Below, piece by piece: positions 10,693 through 22,900 of a stretch of DNA of 64,000 nt. This DNA is from Emydura subglobosa (Eukaryota > Chordata > Testudines > Chelidae). Numbering within the stretch: the first letter of the stretch is position 1; every line of letters begins with the position of its first letter. The position numbers and the translations under genes were made by a program. The notes below the pieces were generated by a model that searched no databases, had not been told where the DNA came from, and was given only the letters and a program-made list of their open reading frames with translations. Location: contig ML679968.1 in NCBI GenBank assembly GCA_007922225.1, forward strand, positions 6,998,075 to 7,062,074, in the 5' to 3' direction.

Positions 10693-11729
10693 CAGTGTTT
10701 CTCAACCTTTTAAGTAGCAAGTACCCCCTAACTTCTGAAAATTTTAATAAGTACCCCAACACTCAATTTTCCACAGGATTTTATATTTACAGACTAACGT
10801 GAGCCGTATGTTGGAAGAAGGGCTGGGTATAATAAGGCCGTGAGATGACAGATGTCAGATCTACTGTGGGTAGGGTTACCATCTTTACACCAGAGGTGCA
10901 CAACTCAAGTATGTACCTGGGCTAGAGGTGATGTTGGCCAAAGCGAAGAGGCTTTGAGCGCCATGCCAATGCTGGGGAATATAAAGAACCACACCAAATT
11001 TTTTGCCATAGATTTGAGAGGAGAAAGGGGTGAGAGAGAGACAGGGAAGGAGGGCAAGAGAGAGAGAGAAAGGAAAAGAGGGTAACTAGTAAAATCTGGG
11101 GCTGTCATGGTTGTCAATTTCACTACTCAGCTACAGCAATGAAATTGACAAGTTTTCTGGGCACTGGCCTTTGAGCCTGGGAGAGGGGCTGCCACCGGGG
11201 CAAGTTGCAGGCAGCTGCTGCCTGCCTGCCAGCCCGAGAGGTGGGCGACTGCCACCCAATCCGAGCTGAGGCAGAAGAGACTTCCGCGTTGGCTGGGACC
11301 CAGAGATGTGGGCAGGCAGCTGCTGCTGGTCTTCAAGCTGGGGTGCTGGAGGTTGTCCCTTGGCTCGGAGCTGGGGCACGGGTGACTGTCACCCAGCTGT
11401 CAGCCTCGCTCACGAGACACAGGAAACTGCCACCAGGCTCCCACTTGGGAGCTGGGACCGGGCGGGAAGCGGGGGGTTGCTGCCGGCCTCCCCCAGAAGC
11501 TAGCAGCTGCTGCCAGCCTCCCAGCTGGGAGCTATGACCGGGCAGGAAGCGGGGGGCTGCCGCTCACTTCCCAGCTGGGGTCGGGTGGGAAGCGGGCTGC
11601 TGCTGCCCGCCTTCCCCAGAAGTCGGCAGCTGCCGCCTGCCTCCCCTTCACTCTGTTTCTCCCCAGGTATCCCCTGCCTGTGTCTCATGTACCCCCAGGG
11701 GTACGCATATCACAGTTTGAGAAACTATG
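10693..11729. mobile_element. hAT-like non-autonomous element, about 1.04 kb, GC-rich core
   Basis: The left end CAGTGTTTCTCAACC and the right end GTTTGAGAAACTATG are inverted repeats of the Charlie-type hAT kind. The flanks ATCTAATG and ATCTTGTG agree at 6 of 8 positions, consistent with an aged 8-bp hAT duplication. Copies of AGTACCCC lie just inside both ends, as in the element at 51666. The interior turns sharply GC-rich from about 11150 and contains imperfect internal repeats. It holds no transposase-like frame; open frames on both strands there are compositional. Confidence 0.8.
11440..11665. repeat. Imperfect GC-rich minisatellite inside the hAT element
   Basis: A unit beginning GGGAGCTGGGACCGGGCGGG and containing GGAAGCGGGGGG, then GCAGCTGC, recurs about three times with deletions between copies (starts near 11447, 11527 and 11576). 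The units share the CCCCAGAAG and CAGCTGC words. Expansion of an internal unit explains why this copy is longer than the related one at 51666. Confidence 0.55.
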
Positions 11730-11975
11730 ATCTTGTGCATAGAACTAAAAGGGCCAGGTGACAGATATTCTGAAATCCACACTAAATCACTCCTGACAGC
11801 TTCATTGGATCCCAGTGGACTTTATAGTCTTTGCCAATAGTCTGGCAGAGTTTATAAATTCCACTAGTTTAAAGGAATTAAGACACAGGAGCCAAAATTT
11901 TCAAAACCCCCTAGTGATTTTTGGGTGTCAAATGTGAGACACTTTAAAGCATGTTAATTCTCAAGAAAAATGTCA

Positions 11976-12112
11976 GGCTGTAGCCATGTCAGTTCCAGAA
12001 TATTAGAGAGACGTGGTGGGTGAGATAATATCTTTTATTGGACCAACTACTGTTGGTGAGAGACACAAGCTTTCGAGCGGGTAACTACAGCAGGGTCCTC
12101 TTCTTCCCCTTC
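11976..12112 (-). mobile_element. 3' end of a second Penelope-like element
   Basis: On the minus strand the order is AGAAGAGG, then GCTCGAAAGCTTGTGTCTC, TTGGTCCAATAAAAGATATT and TCTCTAATATTCTGG, ending in a GGCTACA word near 11980. This is a familiar reptilian PLE 3' tail. A GAAA box (12074-12071) with an upstream GAAGA word (near 12105) keeps the spacing of a decayed hammerhead core. No coding part is visible beyond 12112. It is a different subfamily from the copy at 1838. Confidence 0.6.
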
Positions 12113-13905
12113 TCACTCCTGGGGGAGCCGGGTCAGGGATTAAAGGGAGAGGGGCTGACCCATTTTTCACAGAAGGTGTGGAGTGAGCAGGGCTGCCTAC
12201 AGCTGCCAGGCTTTTTCTGCTCCTTCCTTCCCCCTCCCGTCCTCTCACCATGGTGTAAACTGCTCCCTCTCTTCACTCTCCCCTACCTGAAAACTCCTCC
12301 TGGATCCTGATGGGATGGGAAAAGAGAGCTCTATCTGATTCCTGCAGTGGCCCTGGTTGGCCACTCTTCCCCAGGAGGTAGGGAAGTGGGGAAGGCAGCC
12401 AATCAGAGGGAGTGTCTCATCCCCAAGGTAAGCACTCAAATTTACATAAAGAGTGGACTATCTCATGTCATCACGAGCCTGACTCCAGCAGGGGCCAAAA
12501 ATCACATCACTTCATAACCGACTTCTCTTCAAGTATGCCAGCATTTTCTTCAGTGCTCTGCAGTGTTTCTAAACACTTCAATAATCTCTAGTTTGGGGGC
12601 TCAGGGAAAGATGATCAGGGCTGTTGAATTTTTTTGGAGGTGGGGGGGAGGAGCAGCCTCATTAAAAATCTGTTTGTAGGAACCAAAAGGGCTGTATGTT
12701 ACAGGTAGCTTTATAGGCACTATGGTGGGTAGCACCCTTGCATGTGCAGAAGTAGTTCAGGAACACCCAGGTCCTCACCAGGACTTGAGTGTATAGCAGC
12801 ATTGACAATTCTTTCCAGCTCCAGGAAGACATTGCTGAAGGGATTGTCGTTCTGTTAAGCCTTTAATCCTAGGTGGAGCAGATATTATTGGTATGCAAGG
12901 ACCTGGGTATGGCCACAGAAACCAATGGTCATCCTCCATTTTGAAAGGTGGGGTTCTGAACTACCTGAGGATTCTGTTAACAGCAGACTTTGGTTGTAGT
13001 TGTGTTCAAGTTATGTAATGCTTAAATAATATCAGTGTTAAATACCTTAAATGTGTTAAATAAATGTGCCTTAGTAAGGAGAATGCTACACGGTAGCCTG
13101 AGTGCTCAGACAGGAGTGACTAATATAATGACTGTGTCCAGTGAATTCCTAAACATGGCACCATGCGAGGTGATACATGTCATTCTGGTGTGATGATGGG
13201 GGGTGTGCTATGGACACCAAAGGTCATCATCTGTTTTGGACAGCAGGGGACAAAAGAAGACCATAGCTGACTTAAACCTACAGCAAGCTCTCATGCCATA
13301 TTATGTCATGTTTAAATAAAAATAATTAGCCATTAAATATCAGATCCTCGTACTTTAATATGAACATACGCTAACAAAAGTGGACAAATGTGAGAGCAAC
13401 CAGGAACAATTTTGCCAATTTTTCCAAATGCCTGAACCGCATGTAGACATCCAGCAAGCCACCTCCAGAATTAGGATGGTTCATTATTCAATTCTGTGTG
13501 CATGTAACTCCGTGCACAAAATTAGAACCTATGTTTCATGGCATTGCCCATAGCAATAACATCCACAGCTGCGTGAAAGCTAAGTGCATAATACAATTCA
13601 TTTTTATGCAATGCCTTTCTGTAACGCATTTTTAAATGCTGAGTAAAAGAGTATCACAAGATAATTCTCATTATCTGGGGCACTCATCAACATGATAAGC
13701 AAGGGCCTCCATGGCATCTGAGCTCAGTATACAAACAGGGAGGTTTTAGGGAAAGAGAGAGGAATGATATACTGCAGTTTCCATTGCAAGGAAAATTTGA
13801 TTTTTGTTCTTAACATAATAAAAATCAAACAAAGGAGTAGTTACTCAATGTCCATTTGGATGAGAGTTCTAGATAGTAGTTTACTAACAAAATACCTAAA
13901 AATTA
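12113..13905. other. Stretch without recognised genes; weak internal duplication
   Basis: From 12113 to 12430 the sequence is GC-richer with pyrimidine runs. Between 12900 and 13330 two segments share GGTATGGCCACAG/GCTATGGACACC, then GGTCATC and a T-rich GTAATGCTTAAATAA/GTCATGTTTAAATAA end, suggesting an old duplicated or repeated unit of about 300 bp. No family is recognised. Confidence 0.35.
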
Positions 13906-14262
13906 GAGATGTTAAAACAATTTTCCATCAAAAAATGCAGTTTCATCGAAATCAAAACATTTAATGGGGAACATGTCAATTTCAACAAAACTTGGGTGAG
14001 AAAAGTCATAATGAATCTGAATTTCACATCTCATTTTGCTGACAAAAGGTTGTTTCAACTGTATCATTCTGATACATTGTTTTGACTATTTATATTAAAA
14101 TATTAGATACTATAAGGCAAAACAAAATTAATCAAAGTGATAAAGTGATAAATCAAAATGAAACATCAATCTCAAATTGAATTTTTTGCTTCATGGGACA
14201 CTAAAATAATGCAAAATGTTGGAATTTCCAACTGAACAGAAATTCCAGTTTCTGACTAGCTC
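13906..14262. mobile_element. Old mariner-like non-autonomous element
   Basis: The segment lies between TA dinucleotides (13904-13905 and 14263-14264). Its right end TTTCTGACTAGCTC and left end GAGATGTTAAAAC are decayed inverted repeats. The interior is the AAAATG/TTTCAT/CAAAAC-rich sequence of a widespread sauropsid element whose ends read GAGCTGGTC. Divergence is high. Confidence 0.5.
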
Positions 14263-14265
14263 TAC

Positions 14266-15094
14266 CTAGAAGGTAGTTAGAGGAGCTGGATTTAATTGGA
14301 TTCTGAGATGGCTAGGAAATCAATAAAAGTCAATGAGGTTTCTTGGGAAGAGGGTGATATCGCACAACTTTCCAGATATCAAAGCAACAATCTGTCTGTA
14401 GTATTCTAGATCCCTGGATATTTAGAGCATAGGACTTTAGGTAAATCATATAAGGAAGCAATTAAAATAGCACCCAATTAAGTTATATTCAAGAAAATAA
14501 TGAAATTTGATAGTGACATAGAAAACACATAGAAGAAAGGTGGGAGGGAAAAGCCCTCAAGATTCAGGATGACTACAGTTTCTAGTTTGGGAAGCAGAGT
14601 GGAAGGATGAGTTGAACACAGTAATAGGAATCAGAATTTATGTAGGACGGAGGACTTTTCACTCAGGAGAACTTCTTCAGTCTGAAGTTTTCCTATAGCA
14701 AGAATTTATGGGATAGGTGACAAAGTCAAGGCAGGCCAATGGAAATCAAAAGTAATTGAAAAGCGTCAACTGAGATGCCCAGTACAATATCTACATAGTA
14801 AATACATTACCTATATTTAATTCCATACACTAAAAAGGGCTTTGGTATAAACATCTAGTCTGCCTCACTAAGTTTGAAAAGCACCTATAAAAATGTATGT
14901 CTTTTCCATGTCAGATTCAGTAAACTGATCTAAACTCTTCAAGTAATCCATCAAGTAATTGGATGAAGACAAAGTATAGAAAAAATGAGGAACTTTTCAC
15001 TTGAGCCAGCACTTGAACAGACTTCACCAGTGATAATTAACTTTGATAACACAAGTATTATTTTTAAACATTTAAACTGGAATAGCAACCTGAG
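14266..15094. other. AT-rich stretch, nothing recognised
   Basis: No repeat or gene is supported here. Confidence 0.4.
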
Positions 15095-15265
15095 GCCAAT
15101 CAGATTAGGTTCTTATTGTGCTAGGCGCTGTACAAATAAATTAACAAATAACAAATAAATAAATGGCAGTCCCTGCATCAAAAAATGTGCAGAATAGAAA
15201 GACAAGACACAACAGTGGGATGAGACAAACCAGTGGGCCAGAAAAGAGAGAAGAGACGGAGTAAC
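15095..15265 (-). repeat. MIR-like SINE 3' segment (GTGCTAGGCGCTGTACA type)
   Basis: TTATTGTGCTAGGCGCTGTA and GGCAGTCCCTGCATC are hallmark words of a widespread amniote repeat also seen at 33235, 44450 and 58940. The orientation here is opposite to the copy at 33235. An AAATAA simple repeat has expanded inside it. Confidence 0.55.
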
Positions 15266-15419
15266 AAAAATAACTAGAGCAAAGAATATAAAAATTCTAA
15301 ACATGACTAGAAAGTTATATTGAACTACAAGGATCCCATCATGTGTAACTCTTTGCTTGACAGCAGTAGAATTCTGATTCCATGAACAATGGGAAGGGTG
15401 ACAAGATAATGTATCATGG

Positions 15420-17727
15420 CTGAGTAGCAAGAAAGAATGGAGCAGGAATAATCACAGCAGAAATATTACAGAATAAGGTAGTGGACAACTAAAGGAAGAG
15501 TGACTGGCTGATGAAAGTTAGAATAACACTGAACAGAGAACAAATATTTAATGTTATATGCAAATATGCAGTGCAGGGTGGCTGTACGACTGAGGAGGAA
15601 TTCCAGGTAGCATTGAACCAAATGATGTGTGAAGTACCACAAGCTGAGTAACTGACTATCGGAGCAGAGCAGCAGACCTCAATAGACTTGTGGGAGAACA
15701 CAGTGAGGGCTATGATGATCGCCATGGAGGACAAGGCTTTGGAACCAGAAATGAAGTCAGCGAGGATATCTTATAGTTAGCCAGAGCCTGATTGTTGTCA
15801 GTACATACTTTGTAGACAACTTAGTTATATCCAAGAGTAGTGCAAACAAGGCCCAGATCAATTACTTCCTGATAAAAGGAAACATGAGGGAATGTGAAGT
15901 GATCCTGACACAGCAGACTGCAGAGCAACAGACTGCTTGTAATGGACTTCTGGGTGAAAAGTCTAGTGTGGGAAAAAAGATGTGGATAGGGAAATTAGTT
16001 TGAGATTTAAGGATGAGGTCCTATGAAGGCTGCACAGTGACCAAACCAGCCACAATGATACCAATGAGGTTTGAGAGGAAATATCCAATATATTACAGAA
16101 ATTTCATATGCTGCCTGTAGTCAAAAGCAAGGAGAGGAATTTCTTGGGAAGGAGAGGTGGTGATGTTCCAACGAGGTGCAGGAGGCCACGAAGGGGGAAA
16201 GGTGTAAGCAATGGCAGAAAATAAGAATAGTGGAAAGTTATGAGGAATACAAGCTGGGAAAGAAAAACAGGGAAAAGTCGTGGAAGCTAAAGTTCATGCT
16301 TTCAAAGCTTTATATGTAGGATTACTAATGAAGGAAGTGGAAAAAGGAATATAGAGATTAGCCAAGAAGCACTGAGGATTTGGGAGCTTGGAAGTGTGTA
16401 ACGGATAAAAACAGAAGAGTACTGGTGGAAGATGGTGAAATTAGGAGGTGGAAGTGGTTTTATGAGAAACCGCTTAATGAAGAGATGCAAAGCAATTATC
16501 GAGGGAAGTATGCACAAGCAACAGCCTCACAAAATCTAACACCATGGTGGAGATTTGGACAGTGCTAAATATTATGAAATGAGGGAAAGTAGTGGGGCCA
16601 CACAGTATATCAAGTGAGGAATTTGTAGGCCACGAGGGAGTGGTAATGACTAACTTAACCAATTTAGTTCTCCATATTGGAAAAATGCCTGATGAGCAGA
16701 GGAAGAGCACATTGGTCCCTATCTTCAAGCATAAAGGAGATCTGCAAGAATGCAGTAATTACCGACCCATCAAGTTAATGAGTCACACAATGAAATGGCT
16801 GGAAAGAATTATTGAGAAAAGACTTCAGGAAAGAGTGGAAGCATCCAAGTAAGTGACAACCAATTTGGTTTTCTGCCAGGGAGGTCAACAATGGATGCAG
16901 TGTTTGCAGGCCAGATACTGCAGGAGAAGTACAGGGAGAAATAATACAGGAGAAGTACAGCAAGGAACTGTACACAGCATTTATAGATTTTGAGAAGGTT
17001 TATGACATAGTCCCTAGAGAATTTTTATAGTGACACAATCTGTCAGACACATATGTTCAGATTATCATGGACATGCACAAGGGTAGCACAACACAAGGGA
17101 GCAGCAACTGCGGATGCAGGGAGTCATTCACTCATCAAAGTGGTCTACATCAAAGGATCAGCCTTAAACCCATTCCTATTTGTGACTGTAATGGACACCT
17201 TGATGCAGGAGATTAGGGGAGAGGCTACATGGAGCATACGTTTCGCGTTATGTTGCATTGTGAAGATAAATACGAACTAGAGGGGGACCTAGAACTATGG
17301 ATGCCTGCCTTAGAAGAAAATGGCTTAAGAATCAGCCAACAAGAAATGGAATACAGGTGATGCTTTATTGAGAGGGTCAATGAGAAGCCCATAAAACTAG
17401 ATGGCACTGAGTTTAAACTGTTTCACAGACCTTACCTCAGTTCAGCGTTGAGCCGTAAGGGAATGTGGATGCAGATGTTAGGAGCCGCATGAAGATAGCT
17501 TGGCGTAAATGGAGGGAGTTGACGGGAATTTTCTGCGAAAGAATATGCCAAGCAAACGAAAGAGCAAAGCATATAAATTCATGATTAGGCCGGCCGTGAC
17601 ATACGGGTCAGATTGGAGTGCTGCCTAATGAGGAAGAGAGAACTACTTCACATTGTCGGAATGGAAACGCGCAGCTGGGCTCCGGCTAAGACAAGAGCTG
17701 AGAGGTTACACAATAAAACAGTCTAAG
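15420..17727 (+). pseudogene. RTE endonuclease/reverse transcriptase pseudogene, main part
   Basis: Endonuclease remains include RNGAGI-like, NVICKYAVQGGCTTEEEF, the D-L-N region and HGGQGFGTRNEV (near 15723), then QINYFLIKGNMRECEVI. The linker includes VTDKNRRVLVEDGEI (16397-16440). The RT includes STLVPIFKHKGD, NYRPIKLMSHTMKWLERIIE, QFGFLPGRSTMDAVF and, after a frameshift, AFIDFEKVYDIVPRE (motif A). The block usually reading GLHQGSALSPFLF is YIKGSALNPFLF. Where the F-A-D-D box is expected (17241-17255) the sequence reads F-A then L-C, so the catalytic Asp pair appears deleted. A short duplication (AGGAGAAGTACAG twice, near 16922 and 16948) coincides with the frameshift before motif A. Confidence 0.75.
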
Positions 17728-18124
17728 CCGTGATGCAGGTAGTGTCAGGAATCAGGAACAGCAGCAGAGCTAGTCTCCAGGCAGCCTCATCAGTACAACT
17801 GGCCTGAAGCAGCCGCCCAATTAGCCATGCAACTTGACTAGCTGCCAAGGCCAGAAGGCAGGCTCCTAAGCCAGCAATAGCAGCAGCTTCTCAACACACA
17901 TGCCCACTGTGCCTACTCGTATGTTACCTTGTTCCTGCAGCTCCTGCCCTGCACCCAACCTTGCCTCTGTCCTGCCCCTGCCTTGAGCCCTTCCTTGCCT
18001 GATACCCTGCTCGCTCCAGTTCCTGACCTCTGGTTTTGACTCTGGCTCTGGCAACTAACTACGGCTCTGACTCCAGCCACAAGGCCTGCAACCTGCTCCA
18101 GCCACGAGGCTAGACCGCTCTCAT
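17728..18124. mobile_element. LTR-like or other GC-rich insertion inside the RTE LINE
   Basis: About 400 bp interrupts two adjacent RTE C-terminal blocks. The insert is rich in CTCCTGCCCTGC, CTTGCCTGAT and CTGACTCTGGCTC-type words, like LTR or leader sequence of reptile LTR retroelements. I found no clean target duplication, so the exact edges and class are uncertain; a solo LTR is the best guess. Confidence 0.4.
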
Positions 18125-18411
18125 CCTAGTGAGCTGACAGAAGAACTAAGGGAGCACTGACTGAGATGGCTAGGTCATGTGAGATGATGAGATGTGGGAT
18201 ATGTTGGCCAGAGAATACAAGGGCTAGTAGTCATGGGACAAAGATCAAAAGGAAGGCCCAGAAAAAGGTGGTTCAAGATGCCGAAGGAAGACATGAAGAA
18301 GATGGAACACATGCTTGACAAGAACACTTGGAGACGAAGAACAAAAGCCACCAACCCTGAATAATGGGACACAGTGATGAAGAAGTGGAGTTCCGATGGC
18401 ACATACTGTAC
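18125..18411 (+). pseudogene. RTE LINE C-terminal fragment after the insertion
   Basis: Reading across frames gives SELTEELREH, RWLGHVR-like, then GRPRKRWFK-like and EDMKKMEHMLDKNTWRRRTKATNPE. These are the last conserved blocks of RTE-clade proteins. Two frameshifts are present. Confidence 0.7.
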
Positions 18412-19672
18412 AGCACAATGAGGCCCCACCACTTTTTCTATGCACCTTCCAGCTTCGGAGGGGAAGAGGCAACATTCCTTGGTTCCCTCCCTACACCCCT
18501 TTACAGATCATTGAAAACTAGGCAGAACTCCCTACAGACTCTCCTAGAAAACATACCTGTGGGGTTAACATAACTGATAGAACATAGTAGATTGTATTGA
18601 AAAATATATCACTGCACAAGAGCAATGCACTTTTTTAAACCTCTAGAACTTCAAATGAATACTGGATTGCCACTAAACCAACAAAACGCAGAACTATCAC
18701 TTAGAAACTATTTCAAGTTCAGGGTGCCTCTGCTGGGACACTAGAATGTGTTTTCAAAACAAAAAAGTTCCTTTCCTTATTTTAAATAATGGTGCAAATT
18801 ATATTCTATCCTGTCCACACCATTCTCTTCATTTTCAAAGATACATTAATCATTTTTTCTCAAACTGTCCACAAAAAATTTGCTCCAGGACTGAGAACAA
18901 TCCAAACCAAAGTTCATTCAAAAGGCTATGCAACTGACCATGACATTTTACAGTGGAAATACTTGTGCAACCATAGGCGTCACGATATGTTCCACCTACA
19001 ATAACTAATGAGTGCTTACTGTACACAGTGATGTAGTATGCACAGTACTTATCACAAAATGCAGTCAAGTTCAGTCCCAAACATCTTTCATACACCATGC
19101 CAGGCACTAATTATACATGGGGAATTTTCCAGTTTATTCATATCACAGAGAGATCTCAGGAAGACAGACGGTGGTAGATTTCATGTTTTGTTTTGGAGTT
19201 TTTTGGAAAACAGCTACCAAGCTAACAAGGTGGGGCCTTATTTCAATCATTTATTACAGCTAAAATGCTCTACAAAAGCATGTAACAGTGAACAGAATTC
19301 GGATCCCTTATATTTAGCCCAAGTTCAAGCAGATGCAATTCATGTGGTAGTCAGTAGGATTGCATCAGCAAACACCAGAGCTGAATGTGGTCCTCTTTCA
19401 TTCTTTAGATACATATCAGCCAAATATTTATTGTAGTTCAAATCACCATCACTATCTCATAAGTTCCTCTAGACTTTTTACCATATTGTTAAGCATTCCC
19501 AAAGGGATAACAGGACTCATATTATTCTGTTAGCTGTGTGTGTTTACATAAATACTGACTCCCAAGCTGCATCTACTCTCCCAAGAACTAAAACTCTGAG
19601 AACATGTACATATGCATACGGCAGTATCAATGGTGTAACTTCTGCCTCAACCCTGTCGTGCATTCACTGGGG
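18412..19672. other. AT-rich stretch, nothing recognised
   Basis: The largest open frame (19038-19436, plus) has no recognisable domain and no splice or promoter context. I treat it as chance. Confidence 0.4.
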
Positions 19673-19680
19673 CTTTGGAA

Positions 19681-19953
19681 CAAGGGTGTAACTATGGTTG
19701 CGCCTGAGTGGGCCATTGCCAACCCACTTTGAAAGCAGGCCCACCCAATCAGTTGCGGAAGTTCTGCTGCCGACGCTCCGCTTAAGCTACCTGGGCAACT
19801 GAAGCGTCGGCAGCTTAGTTTCTCGGCTGGTCACTTCCCGAACTTCCTACGTCCGCTTACGTGACCGGAAGCTCAGGAAGTGCTTGTTTTTTGGCCGACC
19901 CACCTGTGTCAACCACAGACCCTGCCAAAAAATCACTTCTGGCTACGCCCCTG
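19681..19953. mobile_element. hAT-like MITE, 273 bp, 8-bp target duplication
   Basis: The ends are CAAGGGTGTAACTATGG on the left and GGCTACGCCCCTG on the right (imperfect inverted repeats of the CAGGGGCGTAG kind). The flanks CTTTGGAA (19673-19680) and CTCTGGAA (19954-19961) agree at 7 of 8 positions, the hAT signature. The interior is GC-rich with CCGACGCT/AGCGTCGG in inverted orientation, and has no coding capacity. Confidence 0.85.
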
Positions 19954-19961
19954 CTCTGGAA

Positions 19962-22900
19962 GACTAGAGCATCAAAAGAAAGATCTTATTAAAGCTGATT
20001 CACCATCCATTGTAGCCAAGATTTGAAACACCACACCCCTCCATATCATGAGGGTGGAGGCAGACTGGAGATCCTTAGAACATCTGCTGACAAGTTTACA
20101 CACAAAAATTAATTGGTTTGACATGGTATGGCAAGTACTATGACTTCCTTGAGAAAATTCAAATGAGGAATAATTAGCTACACTGTGGGTGTGTGTAAAA
20201 ATATATTTACATATTGATATTACATATACATTTCTTATTCTTCTACCGTGTCTTTTTAATTCATGTGTATCTTTTTTAATTATACAGTGTTATGTCACTG
20301 TAAACATAAGCTTTGAGACGCATCTATCCATACTTTATTATCTTTATTACTTAACTACTGCACATAATTTAAAAAATATTGTCAGTGCATGATGAATATT
20401 TATGGAGTACCTAAAGTATTGCAGATGATTTGGGGACTGAATCACTTTTTAAAATATTATATTATATTATATTTATTTCAATAGTGAAGCAACATTATAT
20501 TATGTAACTCCTGTGACTTAGGTTACTTATATGATGATATGGTCCCTTCCAAATTATATTTAAACTGCAAAAAGATAGAAATGATCCACAGATCATTAAA
20601 ACTAAATATTCACTTCTTACTAAGTCTGGGGAGAATTTTATTTTTTTAATCTCCAAAATAATGATCTACTGTTCACCTGCAAGACAATTGCTAAGGTATG
20701 GATATTCAAACTTTAAAAAAAAAAAAAATCAGCTGCAACACAATTTTTCTAAAACTTCAATACTTGAGAAAAAATTGAACGCTCTTTTCTAATTTCCAGA
20801 TGAAGTTATGTTACTACAAGGATTACAAATACTTCTAGATGTAATGAACTGGTATTATCCTGATATCATTATAAATAAGAGGATGTATTTTAAGAGCTAA
20901 AAGGGAACACTACATACCTTACTGGGTATCCTTCCAGTATGTTTTTACTCTCCTGCATACTTCTTTTCCTTGACTTGCTCTTTCAGCTCTCCCTTGTATT
21001 ATCTACAGTAGTCCATGTCTGATTCTCTGTGTAATCTACATACACATCCTCATATGTCCACCTACTTCATTTCACACAATAATCTGTTGTGGTCTCTTTA
21101 CTAAGGCATAACTTGCACCGAATTGGCCTTATTAACTATTTGGTTGTTATTGACAAATTGTCAGTTTAAAATAATAATTTTTAAAAAAACACATCATCCG
21201 TACCAGTGTAACAAGAGTTTTGATTGTTAAAATCCTTTAATAATCCAATTTACTTTCCACTGTGCATGATGTCTTTTCACTTTTTTGTATTTATCATAAT
21301 AGAGAACAAAGATAGACTTGTAAGTTTCACTTCTGTTTATGTCAGTTTTTAGTTTTTCAGGCTCTCATGCATTAACACAATTCTGCAATATTTAGATTAC
21401 AAATACTACTGGCAAATCCTCATTTAAAGAACCTGTATTTACTGGAATTTTGAAAGACTATGGAAATGTTTCCATTGGTCTTAGCTTTTCTAAATGCTTG
21501 TTTATGCAAAACCTAAATGTTGGGATGCTATCAGGTCTAACTTTGTCTAACTTACATATTTAACAGCAAAAGACTGTCTCAGTTTCCCCAAATGTAACAC
21601 TGGAGAACTATATTCATCTACTTCATAGAAGAATTGTAAGGCCTGCTATATGAAGTTCATTAACTGTTTTAATATGCGTAAAAATTAGCAAGACCTAGCA
21701 CAATTGGGAACAGAGCTAAGGGACTCCATTATTCTATCAGTCAGGATTAGCACCAGGAGTTCTGGGCTTCCAGCTATATGCTCATTTTCCTAGTTTTAAT
21801 GCCTCTTGAAGAACTGGCGCCATTATCTTTGCCTCTTATTTTATATATCCTAAAAAAATCTACATAGTGCACACCTCCCGCACCACAACATTCAAACCCA
21901 TGCCTAAGCAGAAAAGATCAACAACGAAGTCTATTGTGTATGTATGTCCCACTCACCCCAATGTTCTAAAGTCTGTATTAGCCAAGATTCCAAATAGAAA
22001 ATCCTACCACACATGCACGGAAAATATTTTAAACACTGAAAATTTCTGAATCCATTTGCTCCAATCTTAACTTGTTCTTTTAATCTGACTGTGATCTGCA
22101 AAACAAGGTAGAGTGAGAGTGTAAAATCCTGATGGGACATATGGGACAAGAGTTTGTTTTCAAATGTTTTTAAAACTATGAAGAAATAAAAAGCAGAACA
22201 CCATTTAAAGAGTTATTTCTGGTTATGGAGTATGTATGCATGGGAAATTTCAGTCCCAAAAGATATTAGAAAAAAAGGAAAAAAAAAAAGAGTAAGGAGT
22301 AACTGGAAAAAGGGGAAGGAGAGCATATGTTGTTGTATTTCAACCTTAACTATAATGGTTTCTACTGCAATAACCACCTAATCCAGTATGAATGTTTGAT
22401 CTTTCTTCTCTATACAATTTACCAAAGAAATAAAGCTTCATAAGGATTCTCCTTTGAGGTCCAGAAGAGGTCATTCATCTTTTGTGTTGGCAAACACCAA
22501 AACTAAGAGGGAGGAGGAGAAAAATCAGATGTAAAAACTAATATTAACCTGTCACCCTATCAGGCTGACCTCACGCCAAATATCAATTTCATTCAAGAAA
22601 TGATCATATTGACATTTTGTGCATATGAGGTTTTGTTTCTTTGTTTTGCACATATTCTGGACATATTTTTACACCATTCCCATAAAAGAGCAATGGAAGA
22701 TTAGACTGAAGCCCATTTACAAAATCAGTAAGAAAGTATGATCAAAGCTTAACACACACACAGTGAAAAGTAGCTTCATCTTGAACTTTGGGAACAGCTG
22801 TGTTCTCATTTCCCCTCCCCCAACACAGGAAACAGACCTAGAAACAAAAATAAAACAGGAATGCTCCTGTGCAAGCTTATGTTGTTGGCTGCTTAAACAT

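Larger units (their letters stand above)
15380..18411 (+). mobile_element. RTE-clade LINE, heavily decayed, split by an LTR-like insert
   Basis: Peptide blocks in the order of an RTE-clade LINE can be followed for about 3 kb: endonuclease (15420-15960), linker (16000-16480), reverse transcriptase (16560-17450), and C-terminal region (17450-17727 and 18125-18411). Nearly every block needs a frame change from the last, so the copy is old. The final block reads EDMKKMEHMLDKNTWRRR, the usual RTE C-terminus. The insertion at 17728-18124 separates two adjacent C-terminal blocks. Confidence 0.8.

Noticed and set aside
19038..19436. A 132-codon open frame on the plus strand
   Set aside because: No domain, no biased composition, and no plausible exon boundaries; expected by chance in 64 kb.
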